Positions 21,266-34,700 of a stretch of 64,000 nt of DNA are shown piece by piece. The stretch is from assembly GCA_010405405.1 (NCBI GenBank), contig MU004234.1, forward strand, positions 1,197,563 through 1,261,562, written 5' to 3'. Every line of letters starts with the position of its first letter. Position 1 is the first letter of the stretch. Origin of the DNA: Microthyrium microscopicum (taxonomy: Eukaryota; Ascomycota; Dothideomycetes; Microthyriales; Microthyriaceae). The translations under genes were made by a program, and so were the position numbers. The notes under the pieces were generated by a model, which was given only the letters and a program-made list of their open reading frames with translations, did not search any database and was not told the DNA's origin.

Positions 21266-24200
21266 TCAAGCATCGTCCGACTCTTCCTCAGATAATCTGT
21301 GATTCTTAATCGCAGACTTGAAAGAGTTGATCGAACTCTTGCCAGAGAGATTAGACGCCTTGCTCTCACTTTCGTCCGAGACGGAGTAGTATCCAGCATC
21401 GCGATCATGGTGAGGTATACCGAGTCCAGCAGCTAGACTGACCCCAAGTTCGCAGCGTTTAGCAACCTTCTCACGCACATCTTCATCGAGAGCGGCACCG
21501 GTGGGTTTGCCGATCCAGAAGCGAAGATCCAAGGCAACGCGTTCGACACCGTTGCGACAGTTGTCAATTAGATGTGGCGCGCGGATCAGTGTGTCAAGCA
21601 AGTGATAGGAAGCCGTAAATGACAAGAGTGTGTACTGCTTGTCAAGAGGCATGAAGCGTTCCGTGAAGTATGTTGCATAGTCATTCCATGCTAGTTTCTC
21701 GGCGAGTTCAATAGTTTTGGCTACCATGAGAGAAACTTTGATATCAGCAGGAAGAGGACCGTCATGCACAAAGTTCATAGCGAATGGCATGGAGGACTTT
21801 TCGTCCACTTGGCTAGGTCGCCTGTCCTGCTCGCGAGGAAGAGATTCGAAAGCTTCCGTAATGTGTTGGTGGCGGTTTTCTTTGATGAGAAGTGCTTTAA
21901 GCACCAAGGCCCGTGATCGAGCCCCTGATGGAGGCGGAGAAGTTTGGTAGATCAAGTCGATATCTTCCTTGAGTGTTGCTTGATTGTCTTCACCTAGTGT
22001 TCTCATAGAGTAGGCCATGATGCAATCACCGATATGGATGGAGAACCAAGCTGCTAGGGCATCTAGTGGGGAAGCAATGTGAACATCTTTGACAACTTGA
22101 TCCATTGCCTCATCCTTGGAGATGTTCTTGCAGCTAGGAAGATTCCAAGCTAGGTTGAAAGCTCTTTCGATGATGGGATCAATGAGCACTTCATCGGACT
22201 CCAACTGAAGCAAAGCAGCAAGATGATCCGGAAGGTCATAGTCTTCGTGCAAAAAGCCTGTATTGCTGTCACGCTTAACGTGGAATGCAGTCCTAGCCGC
22301 GTTCCAATACCAACGCGCCAGTTTGATGCTCAGCTCTTCCAGCATCAGCCAGGATGGATAGCCAGCATGAGAAGCTGCCCGGAATAAAACACGAATATGC
22401 AAAGCCTTGAGCATGAGTCGACCTGGTGTACTTGGGAGTGTTCCTGAAGCTAGCAAAGTCAGGATGAGCCGGCTAATACTGATTTCAGCATCGCCGCCAG
22501 TAAGCTGCGCATCAAGTGCAAGTCCCCAAGCTTTGACACGGGCGATCTCTTGGTCCTGTGAAAATCCAGTCAGAAAAGCATATCGATTCCAGCCGACCAA
22601 TTTGCGAGCACTAAGTTTCAGAGTCTTGAGTGCAAGTGCAGCAACTTCTAGCAGAAAATTATGGCGCGGTACCCATACTGTTTGAATTGCTGTAAGCCAA
22701 GCCTTTTGTCGTATGTCAATCGAACTCGCCAAAGAGTAGTCAGTTTTGACGAGATTGGCTGGTTTCTTTTGATCCTTAGGTCTGCTGCTGAAAAATGGTG
22801 CTGCAAGATAGAGAATCGCAGCAAGGAGCATTGCACCTCGAAAGACCCCAAACATATGATGCATTGAAGTATTTCCACTTGTGAAGAGACGACCCAATAA
22901 CGAGAAAGGGATAGAGAAGAGGCCACGGTCGTCAACATCATCTCCAGAGTCTCGTTCCCATACGGCATCCAGAAGCATGAAAGCAGTTAGACTACCGAGC
23001 ATAATTCGACCATATTGACTACCAGCAGGTCCAGTCGGTCGAGTTCGACGAGCTGGAGCTCCTTGTCTGTTTGGTTCATTGGCATAAGCTGGAGTATGGT
23101 ATGAAGGATGGGGTTGGCTGTATGATGCATGTCCTAATTGTGGACGATGTAGATTCGCCATGTCTTCGGGGATTGGGATCATGCCCTCTGGAGCTTGAAC
23201 AGCAGTCGGACTGTTGCCATTCCTCGGGAACATTGCTTCGGGGAATCTCCTCATTGGGCCGGGCCCAGGACCAGGAGAAGGTACAGGTGGCTGATATGCA
23301 AAGCCTCCAAGCTTCATCATACGCTCAAAGCTTTCCACGCGCACTTTCAGGTCTGCAATCTCCTGATCTTGTCGGAGCTTGTGCTTTTCCAGATGGCGGA
23401 TATATTCTGTGGCCTTTGAGAGGATGGTTGCCTTGTTTAGCTTGTGGGCTGGAGCTAAACCATCCAAATCTTCTTGTCCTTCTTCTGCCACCTCACTGGT
23501 ATTCCGTGCCATAGCCCTCAACGAAGGTACTGCATCTCTTAACACTGAAATCTTATCATTGATATTGTTTCGATATCTCTTTTCAATCATGTTGTGTGCC
23601 GTCTTCTTGGTGCCTGGCTTGCTCTTGTCACTGCCTTCTGGTGAATCGTCCTCTGACATGCTTTTCCTTTTTTTCGCAGCTGCTGAACTTGACTTTGGTG
23701 GTGTCTTGTAACTAGGGGGAGAAATCGGCGAGGTAGTGTTTGGAGAATTGATGGAAGGAGGAGAAATCTCTGTAGAAGTTACAGCACCGAACATCGCTGC
23801 GCCGGAATGAGGTGATATTGGAGGACTTGTTGAAGAATTCATTGCAGGAGTACCGTTCAGCGCCGTGACATCTATCGAATCATGTCTCGAATACTCTGAA
23901 TAGGGGGAAATGGGTCCAGCCAAGAATTGAAACGGTGGATTCATTCCCGCCGGCGCAAATGCCATGCCCATATTAGAGACAGCGTTAGGATGTATTGTAT
24001 GAGGCGGTACTGCGGGGCCATTGTATGATTGCTGTGTAACGTGAGTCGATGGGGCGAGGAAGAAAGACGTCGGTCCGGTACTGGACAATGGACCACTGAC
24101 GAGGGCAGCAAGCTCTTCGGGAGTATCATGCTGTCCTGGCATGGTCAAATAGTCGGACCACACTCTCGTAGGAGGTCCACCAGTTGGCAAGGACATTGGG

Positions 24201-24286
24201 GGATGGTCATCCTCAGCAGATGACATCCAGGTGGAGGCAGCGTCCTCGTTGAACGCGTATTCTCCGCCCGACAACATCTTCAACAT
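21266..24286 (-). CDS. srbA: SREBP-type membrane-bound bHLH transcription factor
   Basis: Sterol regulatory element-binding protein homologue, 1006 residues in one exon. An acidic, Ser/Pro-rich activation region fills residues 1-220. The bHLH starts at about 229 with HNMIEKRYRNNINDKI; the Tyr in EKRYR is diagnostic for SREBPs and allows binding of both E-boxes and sterol elements. Helix 2 (LNKATILSKATEYIRHLEKH) lies after an acidic loop that is longer than in animals. Two membrane segments follow, near 425-445 (MLGSLTAFMLLDAV) and 480-500 (GAMLLAAILYLAAPFF), and a long C-terminal DUF2014-like half completes the fungal layout. In Aspergillus and yeasts the factor sits in the ER and is cleaved when sterol or oxygen falls, switching on ergosterol, heme and iron genes. 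Length matches Aspergillus SrbA. A small upstream exon cannot be excluded. Confidence 0.93.
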   Translation of the reverse strand: MLKMLSGGEYAFNEDAASTWMSSAEDDHPPMSLPTGGPPTRVWSDYLTMPGQHDTPEELAALVSGPLSSTGPTSFFLAPSTHVTQQSYNGPAVPPHTIHPNAVSNMGMAFAPAGMNPPFQFLAGPISPYSEYSRHDSIDVTALNGTPAMNSSTSPPISPHSGAAMFGAVTSTEISPPSINSPNTTSPISPPSYKTPPKSSSAAAKKRKSMSEDDSPEGSDKSKPGTKKTAHNMIEKRYRNNINDKISVLRDAVPSLRAMARNTSEVAEEGQEDLDGLAPAHKLNKATILSKATEYIRHLEKHKLRQDQEIADLKVRVESFERMMKLGGFAYQPPVPSPGPGPGPMRRFPEAMFPRNGNSPTAVQAPEGMIPIPEDMANLHRPQLGHASYSQPHPSYHTPAYANEPNRQGAPARRTRPTGPAGSQYGRIMLGSLTAFMLLDAVWERDSGDDVDDRGLFSIPFSLLGRLFTSGNTSMHHMFGVFRGAMLLAAILYLAAPFFSSRPKDQKKPANLVKTDYSLASSIDIRQKAWLTAIQTVWVPRHNFLLEVAALALKTLKLSARKLVGWNRYAFLTGFSQDQEIARVKAWGLALDAQLTGGDAEISISRLILTLLASGTLPSTPGRLMLKALHIRVLFRAASHAGYPSWLMLEELSIKLARWYWNAARTAFHVKRDSNTGFLHEDYDLPDHLAALLQLESDEVLIDPIIERAFNLAWNLPSCKNISKDEAMDQVVKDVHIASPLDALAAWFSIHIGDCIMAYSMRTLGEDNQATLKEDIDLIYQTSPPPSGARSRALVLKALLIKENRHQHITEAFESLPREQDRRPSQVDEKSSMPFAMNFVHDGPLPADIKVSLMVAKTIELAEKLAWNDYATYFTERFMPLDKQYTLLSFTASYHLLDTLIRAPHLIDNCRNGVERVALDLRFWIGKPTGAALDEDVREKVAKRCELGVSLAAGLGIPHHDRDAGYYSVSDESESKASNLSGKSSINSFKSAIKNHRLSEEESDDA

Positions 24287-25814
24287 TCGATAAGTTCAGG
24301 TCATTCGAGAATGTAATCACAGGGAAAAGTTTATCCACGCGCCCTGATTCGATGCTCCAAACTCTGCGAGGACGTATTCCTACAAAAACAGTGATTAGCC
24401 AAGGTAATTGACATTGAATGAGTCCCCCAGTAAGAACGTCGCGCCCACAGACTCGGAAAGAAACATGATAGTCCACAGCATCGCCGAATCCGGAGTATCA
24501 AACCCCGAGATTGGCTCAAGTGATCCAACACTGAAAGCTGCGGCAGAAAAGCCATAACTTGGGCATTGTGCAAGCAGAGGATAGTGGACTCAATAACACC
24601 ACATGGGCAGGACCGGACTGGGAAACTCAAACGTCTCAGGAATAGGAGTATTTACCAGGAAGTATTCGAAGGACACAATAAATCAGGGAGGCGACGAAGA
24701 ATCGAATGTTGGTCGGGATTGTAAGTGCAGTGACGGACAGGCGAAGGGTGGCTCGGATTGCGTGCCAACCGGGTGGGCAGGCTGACAACCGGGCCAGACT
24801 ATGGGAGATTGTAAGGAGATCAGGATGTCTCGTACAAGAAATCCGACCAAGAATGGTATGATGAATTGAGTTTGAACAACGCAGAGTGTCGTGGAGGGCG
24901 CGAAAGTAAGAGTTGGGATGTGGTTGGCGAACGGGCAAAACCCAAGTCGCTGGTTTGGGGAAGTCGAGGTTGGCATCGCGTGAGGCAGGGGCCTTTTGCT
25001 GCCAAGTGAGCTTCCCATTTAGTTACGACCACAATTCGAAAAGGCTCTCTGTAGAAAATACCTTACAACTCTATCATATGTGAGATTGAATGCTTCAATT
25101 TATGTGAGCATCTGGCCCATATGCGTAGGGTCTTCTTCTTCACATTTCAGAAAGTATGAGGATTGTATGAGGCAGTGATACAAGTAAGACTTGAGAAGGT
25201 CATCTCTATTTTGGCTCGCAACTAAATCGACAAGAGACAAGAGCCAGGCACAGCAACAAAAAATCTCGGCAGTCAGGCAACGGGCGGAGTTACTTCCGTT
25301 AATTCCTACCCAGCCAACCAGCCAGGCAGGCTGGATTATCATGGCCTGATTCGGTGATATCTACAAACCAACTCCTGTCCTAGAAAACCTCAAGCTGTTT
25401 TCATTTACAACTGCGAATACTAAGATGCAATTTTTACAGTATAAAAGGATGTCCTTCAAGAACGGGTACCGGGGATCACTCAGTGCTACTTGACCCGAAG
25501 TCTTCGTGCATCGCATTCGCAGCTATTGTCATTCTTTTCATTTGTATATACCTGAGATTCCCAAGCTGCACTCATTATTATACTCGGTTGAGGTCCACTA
25601 CAAGGTACCGCTTCAAAGCTCGTATGAACTCCTAGTCCTTCGATCTTTGAACTTTGTTGCTGGGCATGATAAGAAAGAGAAATCTTGAGAACTCTCTTCG
25701 TCTTGAGCCATAACAATTACCTAGTCTATTAAGAGCCCAATTCCAAAACCGCCTAGAATTATTAGGAGATACTTCAAAATATTGTTCACTCTTGTCTATT
25801 ACTAGTCTAACATC
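24287..25814. promoter_or_regulatory. Upstream region of the SREBP gene
   Basis: About 1.5 kb with no supported gene. Several minus-strand frames of 80-110 codons overlap one another in different registers and show no domain, so they are best seen as leader or promoter sequence of the SREBP gene. Confidence 0.45.
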
Positions 25815-26900
25815 ATGTCTTATTCCATCCTCCAGGCCGAACAACTGCCAACCCACGAGCTGAAGCACTTTGCAGACTTCAAGAAGCAGCACGCTCCAAG
25901 TCCCACCCTCACGCTCACATCCGCAGACGGGATTCTTTCTTTCCATAACGCATAGATTGCAGACTTTGTCATGGTCTTGGAAAGCTCCAGACTTCTCAGA
26001 GAACTGTTACACAGCAGCTTCGTCTCAGCCAAAGTCCCACGAACCCCTTGGAATTGCACCACGCACCTCAGACGCTCATATCCTAGTTGCCACGAGCGGG
26101 ACAAAAGCATTCTGGAAATACATTAGGTAGGCAGGAAGAGTAGTCGAAGAGCTGATACCACTGTACCAGAAGAGGAACCAAAACGTGGCCAGCCATCTGA
26201 TATCATGCATCAGCCCAGTCTCTGCGAGGAGGTTTTACCAAGGCTCCATTCGCCCAATAGTAACGTTTCTACGACCACCCAAGGAATGTGGGAACAATTG
26301 CAACCGTTGAGGTTGCTTTGTCAAATTAGATATCAACCAACTTTTCCTGCAGTGGTTATCTGTTTTCGAAAGTTGACAGGCAGTGAATTATGAAGACGTT
26401 GAAGTATTCTGCCGATCAACCGTCGAACAATCCCCAAAAAACCAAGAATCCCGACAACTTGAACAACTAATCCAATCATAGCCGCTACCATCGCCGATAC
26501 ACCAAGATCCCGCCGATAAGACCGATGATCTCGTGAGCCATGTTTTTTCATAATCACCGCGCATACCACTACTGACAACCTGCATAACGTCCGACCATGA
26601 TGAACCAACCACATTCCACACGACATGGAAGAAGCGGTTCGCTTGTTGTCAATCACTGCTCACAAAGCAAAGGCTGCATCCAAGGCGTCGTGATATATCG
26701 GCTAAAGTATTCAAGAATCTTCCTTGGAAACGTGCACGATTTCTAGACAGGAACTCTATCTTACATGTGGTCTCTATATATGATAGCGCAGACCAGTAGA
26801 AGACTTCAGAATCCATATCGAACTAGGAGAGTGGCAAACATTCTTAAGCGAAGACTCTGAAGTCTATTTCTGACTTTGCCAATGCAACCATAATCAGCGA
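25815..26900 (+). pseudogene. Decayed coding relic of unknown family
   Basis: From the ATG at 25815 the plus strand reads like protein for about 45 codons (SILQAEQLPTHELKHFADFK). The same register then stays mostly open to about 26390 with only a couple of stops. From about 26340 to 26800 another register reads like protein with charged, soluble composition (for example YEDVEVFCRSTVEQSPKNQ and TFHTTWKKRFACC), again interrupted by several stops. Most of these stops could each arise from Arg or Gln codons by C-to-T change, as ageing or repeat-induced point mutation would cause. I do not recognise the family. It is supported only by composition and by the length of weakly interrupted reading, so it may still be chance. 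Confidence 0.3.
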
Positions 26901-29900
26901 AATCTGACCTAAAAACGAGATTTGCCGCGCAACGCTTGAGATTCACATCATCTCGGACAACCTCTCTTATAGGCAAAGTGGGTAATCATTCGCTACACTA
27001 CTTCGCCTTCATCAGCCCAAAAATCAATAAATCATACGAAAAGGGGCAGCACAAACCCGCAGTCAACTGTCGACTGTCGAGTCAAAAACCACGCAGATCT
27101 GCAGCCCCAGCTTTGTAGCAAGTGCCCCCCAGAAGCCCAGTTTTCAGGGTAAGTCAGCCTTTTATTCTTTCTGGCGCCGGCGGCCAAACCAGCCCCAATA
27201 TTTAATGGCTTGTCATTCGCTAGTGGCAACCACACCACATGGCTTTTCCAAGATCTCGTCACATTTGACGCTAGGGAGGACAAATCGGTGGTATTTTCGC
27301 GTGGTCGACACATTAGTGCTGGCATTGTATCCACTTTTTATTTCGTCCTCAACCGTGCCGTGTTAGGCGCGTCAAGCCAAAAAAGCAACATATGCTGCCC
27401 CCCTAAGAAGCTTCGGCGAACGATCAGAATTGGGCAACATCGGCACGATGATCATGGTTATGGGTTCAGTAAAGGTTGACTTGTGCCTTGGATTATTTGG
27501 TGGGATGATAATGTTTTTGGTTGTTGAGATTCAGGGCGCGGCGCATTCTGCAAGTACGCATTATACGCGTGCCGATCACAGAAGACAATGTAATCAGTCG
27601 CACTGACAAACCCATCCTCATGTTATTCCCATCATCATTTGGAGATGTGATTAATGCTGGTGTAGCATTGAAACTCAATAGCCTCAAACTGATTGAATTC
27701 CAATCCATCATGTATATCGCATCGGTTCTTCCAGATTGCGTAACTGACATAGATCGATATCTACCAACCCCAGATATTGATCCGGCGGGATATTTTCCAG
27801 GGCTAGGCTGCTAGTCATGGACAGCGATTATTCTTGAACTGCTCGGACTCTAGTCCGGACAAGCATAAGGGGGGCTATGTAGATCGACGGTAGGAAAACA
27901 GATTGAATTACCAGATTTATGCACCTGCGTATTGAGTGTCAAGGTATCTTGGGAAGAAGCGAAAGCGAGGTACAGCTACAAGCATACGACAAATCTTTCT
28001 ATGCATGCTGTGTTGGTGGCTGCTTAGAATGCATGCAATTGGTTCATGGGTTAGGATCATTATTTCAATTGATACCTCATACACCATTGTTGTGTACAGG
28101 TACGTGAATATCTAGTCTTCAACAATAAGGCATCAGATTTGAGAGCCAACACTCTACAATCCCTCCATTTTCTGCATTCACTTCTGTAAATACTAAAGAG
28201 CCAGACTTGTCGTATTCTATTCAACATCACCAGCATCCATGAATCTCCCATGGCGCAATATGCCACTCCCAACTCCTTCTATAACCCCGAAAGCCGAAAT
28301 CAAGATCTCAAATCCACCTAATGTTCCGTGCATGTTCAATGTAAGTAGCTACGGTGTAACGACAAGAACGACAGGTTCAGTGAACAATGCGCACGTAACA
28401 CCTCATTCATTGTGATTTCCGGACGAGTGGAAGTATAATATTAGGGGGGATCGGGGCGATATTATATCGATCTCAGTAGAGCAGTGCCAAACAGCTCGGG
28501 CCCTGGAAATAGACATGTAATTCTGTGCGCTTATAGGTTTCCAACGCCCAGGTTTTGCTGGCACAGACCTCGTTGTGTGGTTTTTATATGGACTGGAATC
28601 CGGCGAGTAGCCCTAAGATGAACCATTGTAGCGTAAAGAATATGTAGAAAGTGATATTCTTGGGCTTTAGTTGGGTGTAGATGGAGGTTTGAATTGGTTT
28701 TATGTTTGCTATCAGGTAGAAAATCCGCAGTGACATGGTTCTATGTGAGGATTTGGAGCGCGCGTAGAAGAGAATCAGAGGTGGAAGCGATAGATCCCAA
28801 ACAACAAGTTCATCCGACAGTTAGATCCGGTATGATGCAATGATCCCAGGAACCCATTTAGCAATCCAGATCGTAGTCCGGAGTCCGGACAAGATTGCGG
28901 CTTAGATCGTCGAGGGCTAACCTACAGGCCTAACCGTGAGAGAGTTTTGTATCAATATCAGCAACCATTTTCAATTGGTTATTGGCTCCCTGGAAGACCA
29001 ATGGTTCATGTGGAAAAATTCCCTACCAAGATCTGCCCCAAGCTTCCGGCCGATGATAATGAGATGGTGTAGATTAAGTTTGGAATGGTAACGATCAGAT
29101 CAAAAGGCTAGCCTTGTGCTTATGTGAACTGGGTTAAGCATGTCTTAGGTATTCGGAGCCTGGGTTCCGGTAGATACTTTATATTAACTTGCCATATTTT
29201 TCCATCGTGAATTTTGGTTGATCGTGTGAGCCCTGAACATTGGTTAGATCAATCTTATAGCATCATGAGAGGGTTTTCGGCATATTGTTCGGCGGAGTGG
29301 AGAGTTATCGAAAGAGCACATTTTTCTTGGGCAATGGGGACAATGAGAATTTAGTATAGTCAAGATTGTTGAAGATTGTGTCTGCTAGTATGGTGGACTC
29401 GATCGTCGTAGAATCTGGAGCTCAAGATAAACATTTGTGTTCTTTGGTACCTCAGTGGCTATATTTGAATTGGCGACTACGATACTGACCATACATATGC
29501 TAATTTAAATGATTCCCCAACATACACCTTTAGTTGTCCAAGACATATTTTGGACTTAAATAATATTAGAATACTTAGACAGTCTTACATTTACAAATTC
29601 AAAGGACTCATAGATACAGGTGAGATAGGGACGATATCAAAAAAAGATTACGGAGAACCTATTACTATAGCATGTTTACCAAATGTACTTTGATATAGAT
29701 CAGATTCCATCGCTCCGGATTTGCCGATCTCGATCGACCTGCAGATGAGATATTGAATCTAAGATTGAAAATAACACATCAATACTTAGGACGATCCATG
29801 GAATGCTTACTTCAAGGCTCGAGATCTGGTATGCCGTGAAACAGAGCTACATTGCCGACCTGAACATCCAACATGTCCATGATAGAGCGATGTATATTAA

Positions 29901-32900
29901 TTCTAAACTAAAACAAACCCAGCTGATTGGCCTGAAGGATGTAAGGCAGGCGATAATAATAAAGATGTCGTGAAAACGGCCTCAACTGCAGTCAGCTCTG
30001 CTCAGCCAGCCTCTAACCACCGGTAACTCGATTAACCTTGCATCTCATGTATTGCGATCTCTTAACGGGTTTTGCATCACAGATCGGTTCGTAAGTGGTC
30101 CGATCGAGACGCATCTGCGGAAGGCAGAATCTGCAGGGTGGACATGTTTCTGGCTCTTCTCCGTACCACTGGCTCCTTTGGCATGTCCGGCTTACACTTG
30201 GCGATATTAGCAGCTGCATGCACCTGGCCTCTTTCGTGGAATTCGAGGCAGATGACTGTTGTTAACTTCAGTGCTAGAGTGGGAATAGTGAAGTTGGACA
30301 TGCAGCTGAAAAGCGAAACATCCAACCAGACTCATACCGCTTGATAAATTTAGTGGTTACTGTTACTTGGCAGGGCGCAAAAATGGCCGTCTTTTGTGAT
30401 GTGATTGTGTTAGACATGCAGCTACGGAGATGCAGCGTTGAGCATTATTTGGGAACTAGTGGCTAAGGTACCTACGGAATAATTGTAGCACGAGAATGGT
30501 AGCACGAGGATCGTAGGTACCACAATATAGTTCGATGCGAAATTTCCGATGACCTCTTATTTGCGCTCCATGGAAATTGTGTTACAATGGCTGTGGCATG
30601 GTCGCTCTTGAGAAAAGATACATTCCCAATGGAATGACCCCTTTTATTGTGCTGGGCTGATGTTGCGATCATGGCTCAAATGATTTGTTTTGACAAAGTT
30701 GAAATAATGGTCAACGTGCCGTTGTTTTGTTTCATGTTCAACTGCATGGCTTGAACAAGTGAAGAATGGTCTGACAACATGGCTTGATGAGGTTGGTTTC
30801 TAGCACAGGCGCTTGGATGAAGATCTCATTTACGGTTTCGTTGCGGCCCTTTTTATTGTTCAAGCGCCTACGGTACGATGAGACTTGGTAATTGTCACAC
30901 TGACACTAAATCTCGGATGAGCCGTGACCTTCCCAATCGACATCTGGACTGGATTTCAAGGCGGCGCCATCAATAATATTGTTTCCTTACCCGAGCCCGT
31001 AACAGGCACAGACTGCATCGCTTGTGCCTCGTCTGAACCTTGAAGAAGCAACGTGAGACATCAGACCACTCACCTAGACGAGATCTCTTCGCCCTGGAGC
31101 AGATCCACAGCCGCTAGTTAAAAATGCCGCAAGGAATCACCTCGCTCTTCGGGCTGAAAACAACGAACGAACAGTTTAGGGTGAATCCTTCCACAAGGTT
31201 AGACCGTATCAGTAACGCATGATCATTCAATTGTCTGCTTTTCAACACGAGCAAGAAAAGGAGTGGTATTGGACTCAGCCGTGATCGACATCGGTCGGCG
31301 CGATGCGCTGAAACAGGATCCATGTCAAAGCCGCAGCTGTCAGATTGGCAACGCAATCAAGATCGCGATTCTGGGTGGCACGGATGAACTGATCGACCTA
31401 ACGAGAATGCGGCTAGATTTGGGTGGATCAGATTGCTGGCAACGGTTGACTGGTTGGCTGTTGTAGATATTATTGGTGCAAACCTCGTAAGGCCACCCGC
31501 TGTCCTTTCTCGTCAGATATCCGTTCTAAAACAGTTGGAAAGAGTTGCCGAATATTTCTGGGAAAATGGCATTTGAGCATTTACGTTCGACCTTCTACTC
31601 ATCTTAAAGAGGTGTGCAGCGATTGCTTTGCCGTTTTGGGCCGTCCATATCTGAGTGATATGATGAAATATTGAAGCTGGCAATATTTTTGGCCATGTTA
31701 CCGGGCTTATTGGTGATGATCCGATTCAGTGGATGACACGCTAGTTCAAGAATGACAGATGCTTACACCAATCAAATGTATCTCTACAACTAACTTAGTT
31801 ATTGTGGGATCAAATTTCTGTCAGATATGCATTCTCACTACTTGGAGACTTGGAGTCGATACGATGAATTTCTGCATGGTCAGCACCCTGACTTTAAGAG
31901 CTAATAACTACGACCAAGCAAGAGGGTTGCATTATTAGGTGAAAGTATGTCAAATATCGATTCTCCCTGCACGTAAATGTTTTGACCGAGCAGAGCGCAG
32001 ACATCACAACTTCTTTGATTCTGACAAGTGCTGAACGAAACCGAAGCCTCGTAAATCCCTGGAGCGGCTGCTTTTTTGGCTGGCGCTTACTCGCTTGATG
32101 AGAAATTTATCGTGATGTGTCCCCAAGGTTCGTCACGAGTCGACCAAATGGGATCTGCGATGGCTTGAAAAGGGACGCTGGGGCCCTTATCTCGCCTCCG
32201 TTGCAAGTTCGACCGAGATCCAGGATGCACAACCTCACTGGGTTGCCAGAACTGTGGTGGACGAGAAATGGTCGCATGCAACGTTGTCAGTGGTTGCTAG
32301 CGGGGTAAAGAAAATAATTAAGATTGAATCCATGTTGTCTCCGTTCGCTGCATGAATCGGAATGGATTTCTCGAGTGTTACTTGCAGGGTGCAAATGTCT
32401 GAAGCGTCGAAAATTGTGGATCTTCTCGCGTGTTCATTTTTGGCGGCAACCCGCAGATAGCGGACACCCTTCAATGGAGTTCTATCCATGTTCGGAACAG
32501 CCTTGTTTTGCTATGGGGCTACAGAATCTTTATGTTGCACAAAAACTAGAGAGGAAACAATTATTGAGATTTGTGTTGCATCGATATACAGAGATTGTAT
32601 TGGTTGATTCGATTTAAAGTGGTGAATGCTCGCTTAACGAGACGTTAACCAGCAGTTGCCTTGGAATTCTACCACGAATATTGCCCTTGCAATGTTTGAG
32701 TATTAGCAAAGGATTGATACTATAAGATCATGAAAGTCGGGTAGGTAAAGCAGTTATTTATTGAGGTGAAATTTGAGTTCGATCGAGAAGGGATTAAAGT
32801 TTGCCGCTATTATCTTGACAACTAAGATTTGAGATTCGTTCGTTCTCCACGTGGAAATTTGAGATGCTGTTTGCAGCGGCTGGCTGAGTCCATGTGGTGG

Positions 32901-34700
32901 CTGTCATTCATTTTCCAACTTCCTTCAAACCAAACTACTTCTAAAACGCAATAATACTAATGGCTTCGAGCAGTCCTCGCTAACATCATTACATGGATTT
33001 AGTGTAGTTACAAGTGTTAAAACCAGGAAATTATCCTAGATGAAAACAAGGCTAACTTCCGAGTATCACTTGGATCCATCATTCGTCATGGCGCAGCATA
33101 TGATCCACACAATCATGAAAGAAAAGGGCCGATAAGGAGCCAAAACTACGAGTAGTGCACTCCTACAATAATAGGAGTAAATCACCGGTCCGCGAATGGC
33201 ATCATTCCTTCGGTGAAATACAGGCCTCCTATTCTTTATCTCTCAGGAACCATTATTCGAGCGCTGTGCACCTCATGCCGTAAGCTTCTGGAATCTGGCA
33301 CGTCTGGCAATGGAACATGCCCCACAATCCCCACTTTGTTATCTCCACATGGCATTCCGAGAGGAGAGTTCCAAAGCCTTGAATCTGATTTCGGTGTAAT
33401 GATCATGGATGGTTGAGTCTCGAATCGTGATTTTGGGGAGATGACGCTTTTGCTGACGGTAACCAGGTTATCATTGACCAGGAACAGCCTTGATAGATGT
33501 TGAGTTCTGGATGATCTTCGCTTTCAGCCGGCCCCCGGGTTAGCAAAAGACTGTCTCATGTCAAGACTTCTCCAGAAGATATCCTGAACAGTGACTCAAT
33601 TAAAAGTTCAGACTCACCGGGTCCACGGCTACAGCATCATGTTTTCAGCCTGTTCCAGCCTTAACCCCTTTGTGTAACAACTACGGGATTGCAAGACACT
33701 GGATACTCTAGATTAGAGAGTGATATAAAGCGATTCTAAGACCAAGAAGGCCGAATCTGTAATTTGTGAGTATCCTTTTTGGTCCATTTTCCAATAATGC
33801 TCCGTGCGAATTCGCACCGGCAGAAGCAAAAGCCCTGGACTGGGTCAAGCCGGTTACGATCTCCGCGATGAGATCAGATGCAATCGTACTTGGATCTTGG
33901 TTAAAAAATGAAATGTAGGGACCGCTCCTTGCTTCGGCGTGCGGGCACACGATGGACAGGCATGCGGCCATGGCTCGTCCTTGGAATCCTGGTTCAGTCG
34001 GCCCGTCATGATTCATTGTTACGACCGTAAATGTCTTCAATTAGTGATTTCTCACTTGATGTACATTACTAGAATTGTAGAAATACACAGTTATGCTGCA
34101 GAAAATTTCGGTTGGTACAGTATCAAAATGTGGTACTTAGTAGGCCTTGTTTTAAGGTTATGATGTCGACCAAGTAGTGTCAAGCATGTATGAACTCAAC
34201 AATGGCTCGAGGAGACATTGACTAGAAATCATGCTTCCACTACATTGGTTACAAATCGGATTCGTATGGAATCAATTCTGCCATTGTCCGGGTCGTACTG
34301 AGACTTTAAGGCTGCCCTAATAGATCGAATAGAAAGCTCCCCAGATTATACGGGAGACGTGCGAACTGACAATTTTCTATATTTGAAGCTCTCTAATTAT
34401 TTTCTAATAGACCAAGCGGCAAATGTGCCCTCGACAGCTCACAATACACTCACATGCGTGTATTTAACGTCTGACTTAAATAAATATACTAAAGAATACA
34501 CAACAGGGTCGGTAACGACACTTACGGTAGTCAAGCGTCGTGCTTCATGACAGCTTTTCAAAGTAGACCAGAAAAATTTCAACCAAGTCAATAAGACCAG
34601 GATAATTCACCGGTTTGGGCGTACAGTCAGCATCGGCCGTTTTACCAGCATTGCCCATGAAAGTGAGATATCTTGTCAATTTTAGCAGTTGAAGCACCGC
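26901..34700. other. Long gene-poor stretch
   Basis: Almost 8 kb in which I find no open frame above about 110 codons, no domain, no splice-linked exon series, no tRNA and no long repeat. Base composition is ordinary for the window, not strongly AT-rich. Two places share a short tctagtccggacaag-like word (near 27850 and 28875), too short to call a repeat. It may be regulatory DNA for the downstream GATA factor, decayed mobile DNA or both. Confidence 0.4.

Noticed and set aside
20946-21269. 107-codon minus-strand frame beyond the SREBP stop
   Set aside because: Runs into the SREBP coding end in another register; no conserved sequence, best seen as 3' flank.
27521-27814. 97-codon plus-strand frame with an 85-codon minus-strand frame overlapping it
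   Set aside because: Both strands are open over the same bases and neither shows conserved features.
29505-29693. A short open stretch with an LIDTG-like word resembling the active site of an aspartic protease of retroelements
   Set aside because: Only about 60 codons, AT-rich context, and no reverse transcriptase, integrase or terminal repeats seen nearby; too little to call an element.
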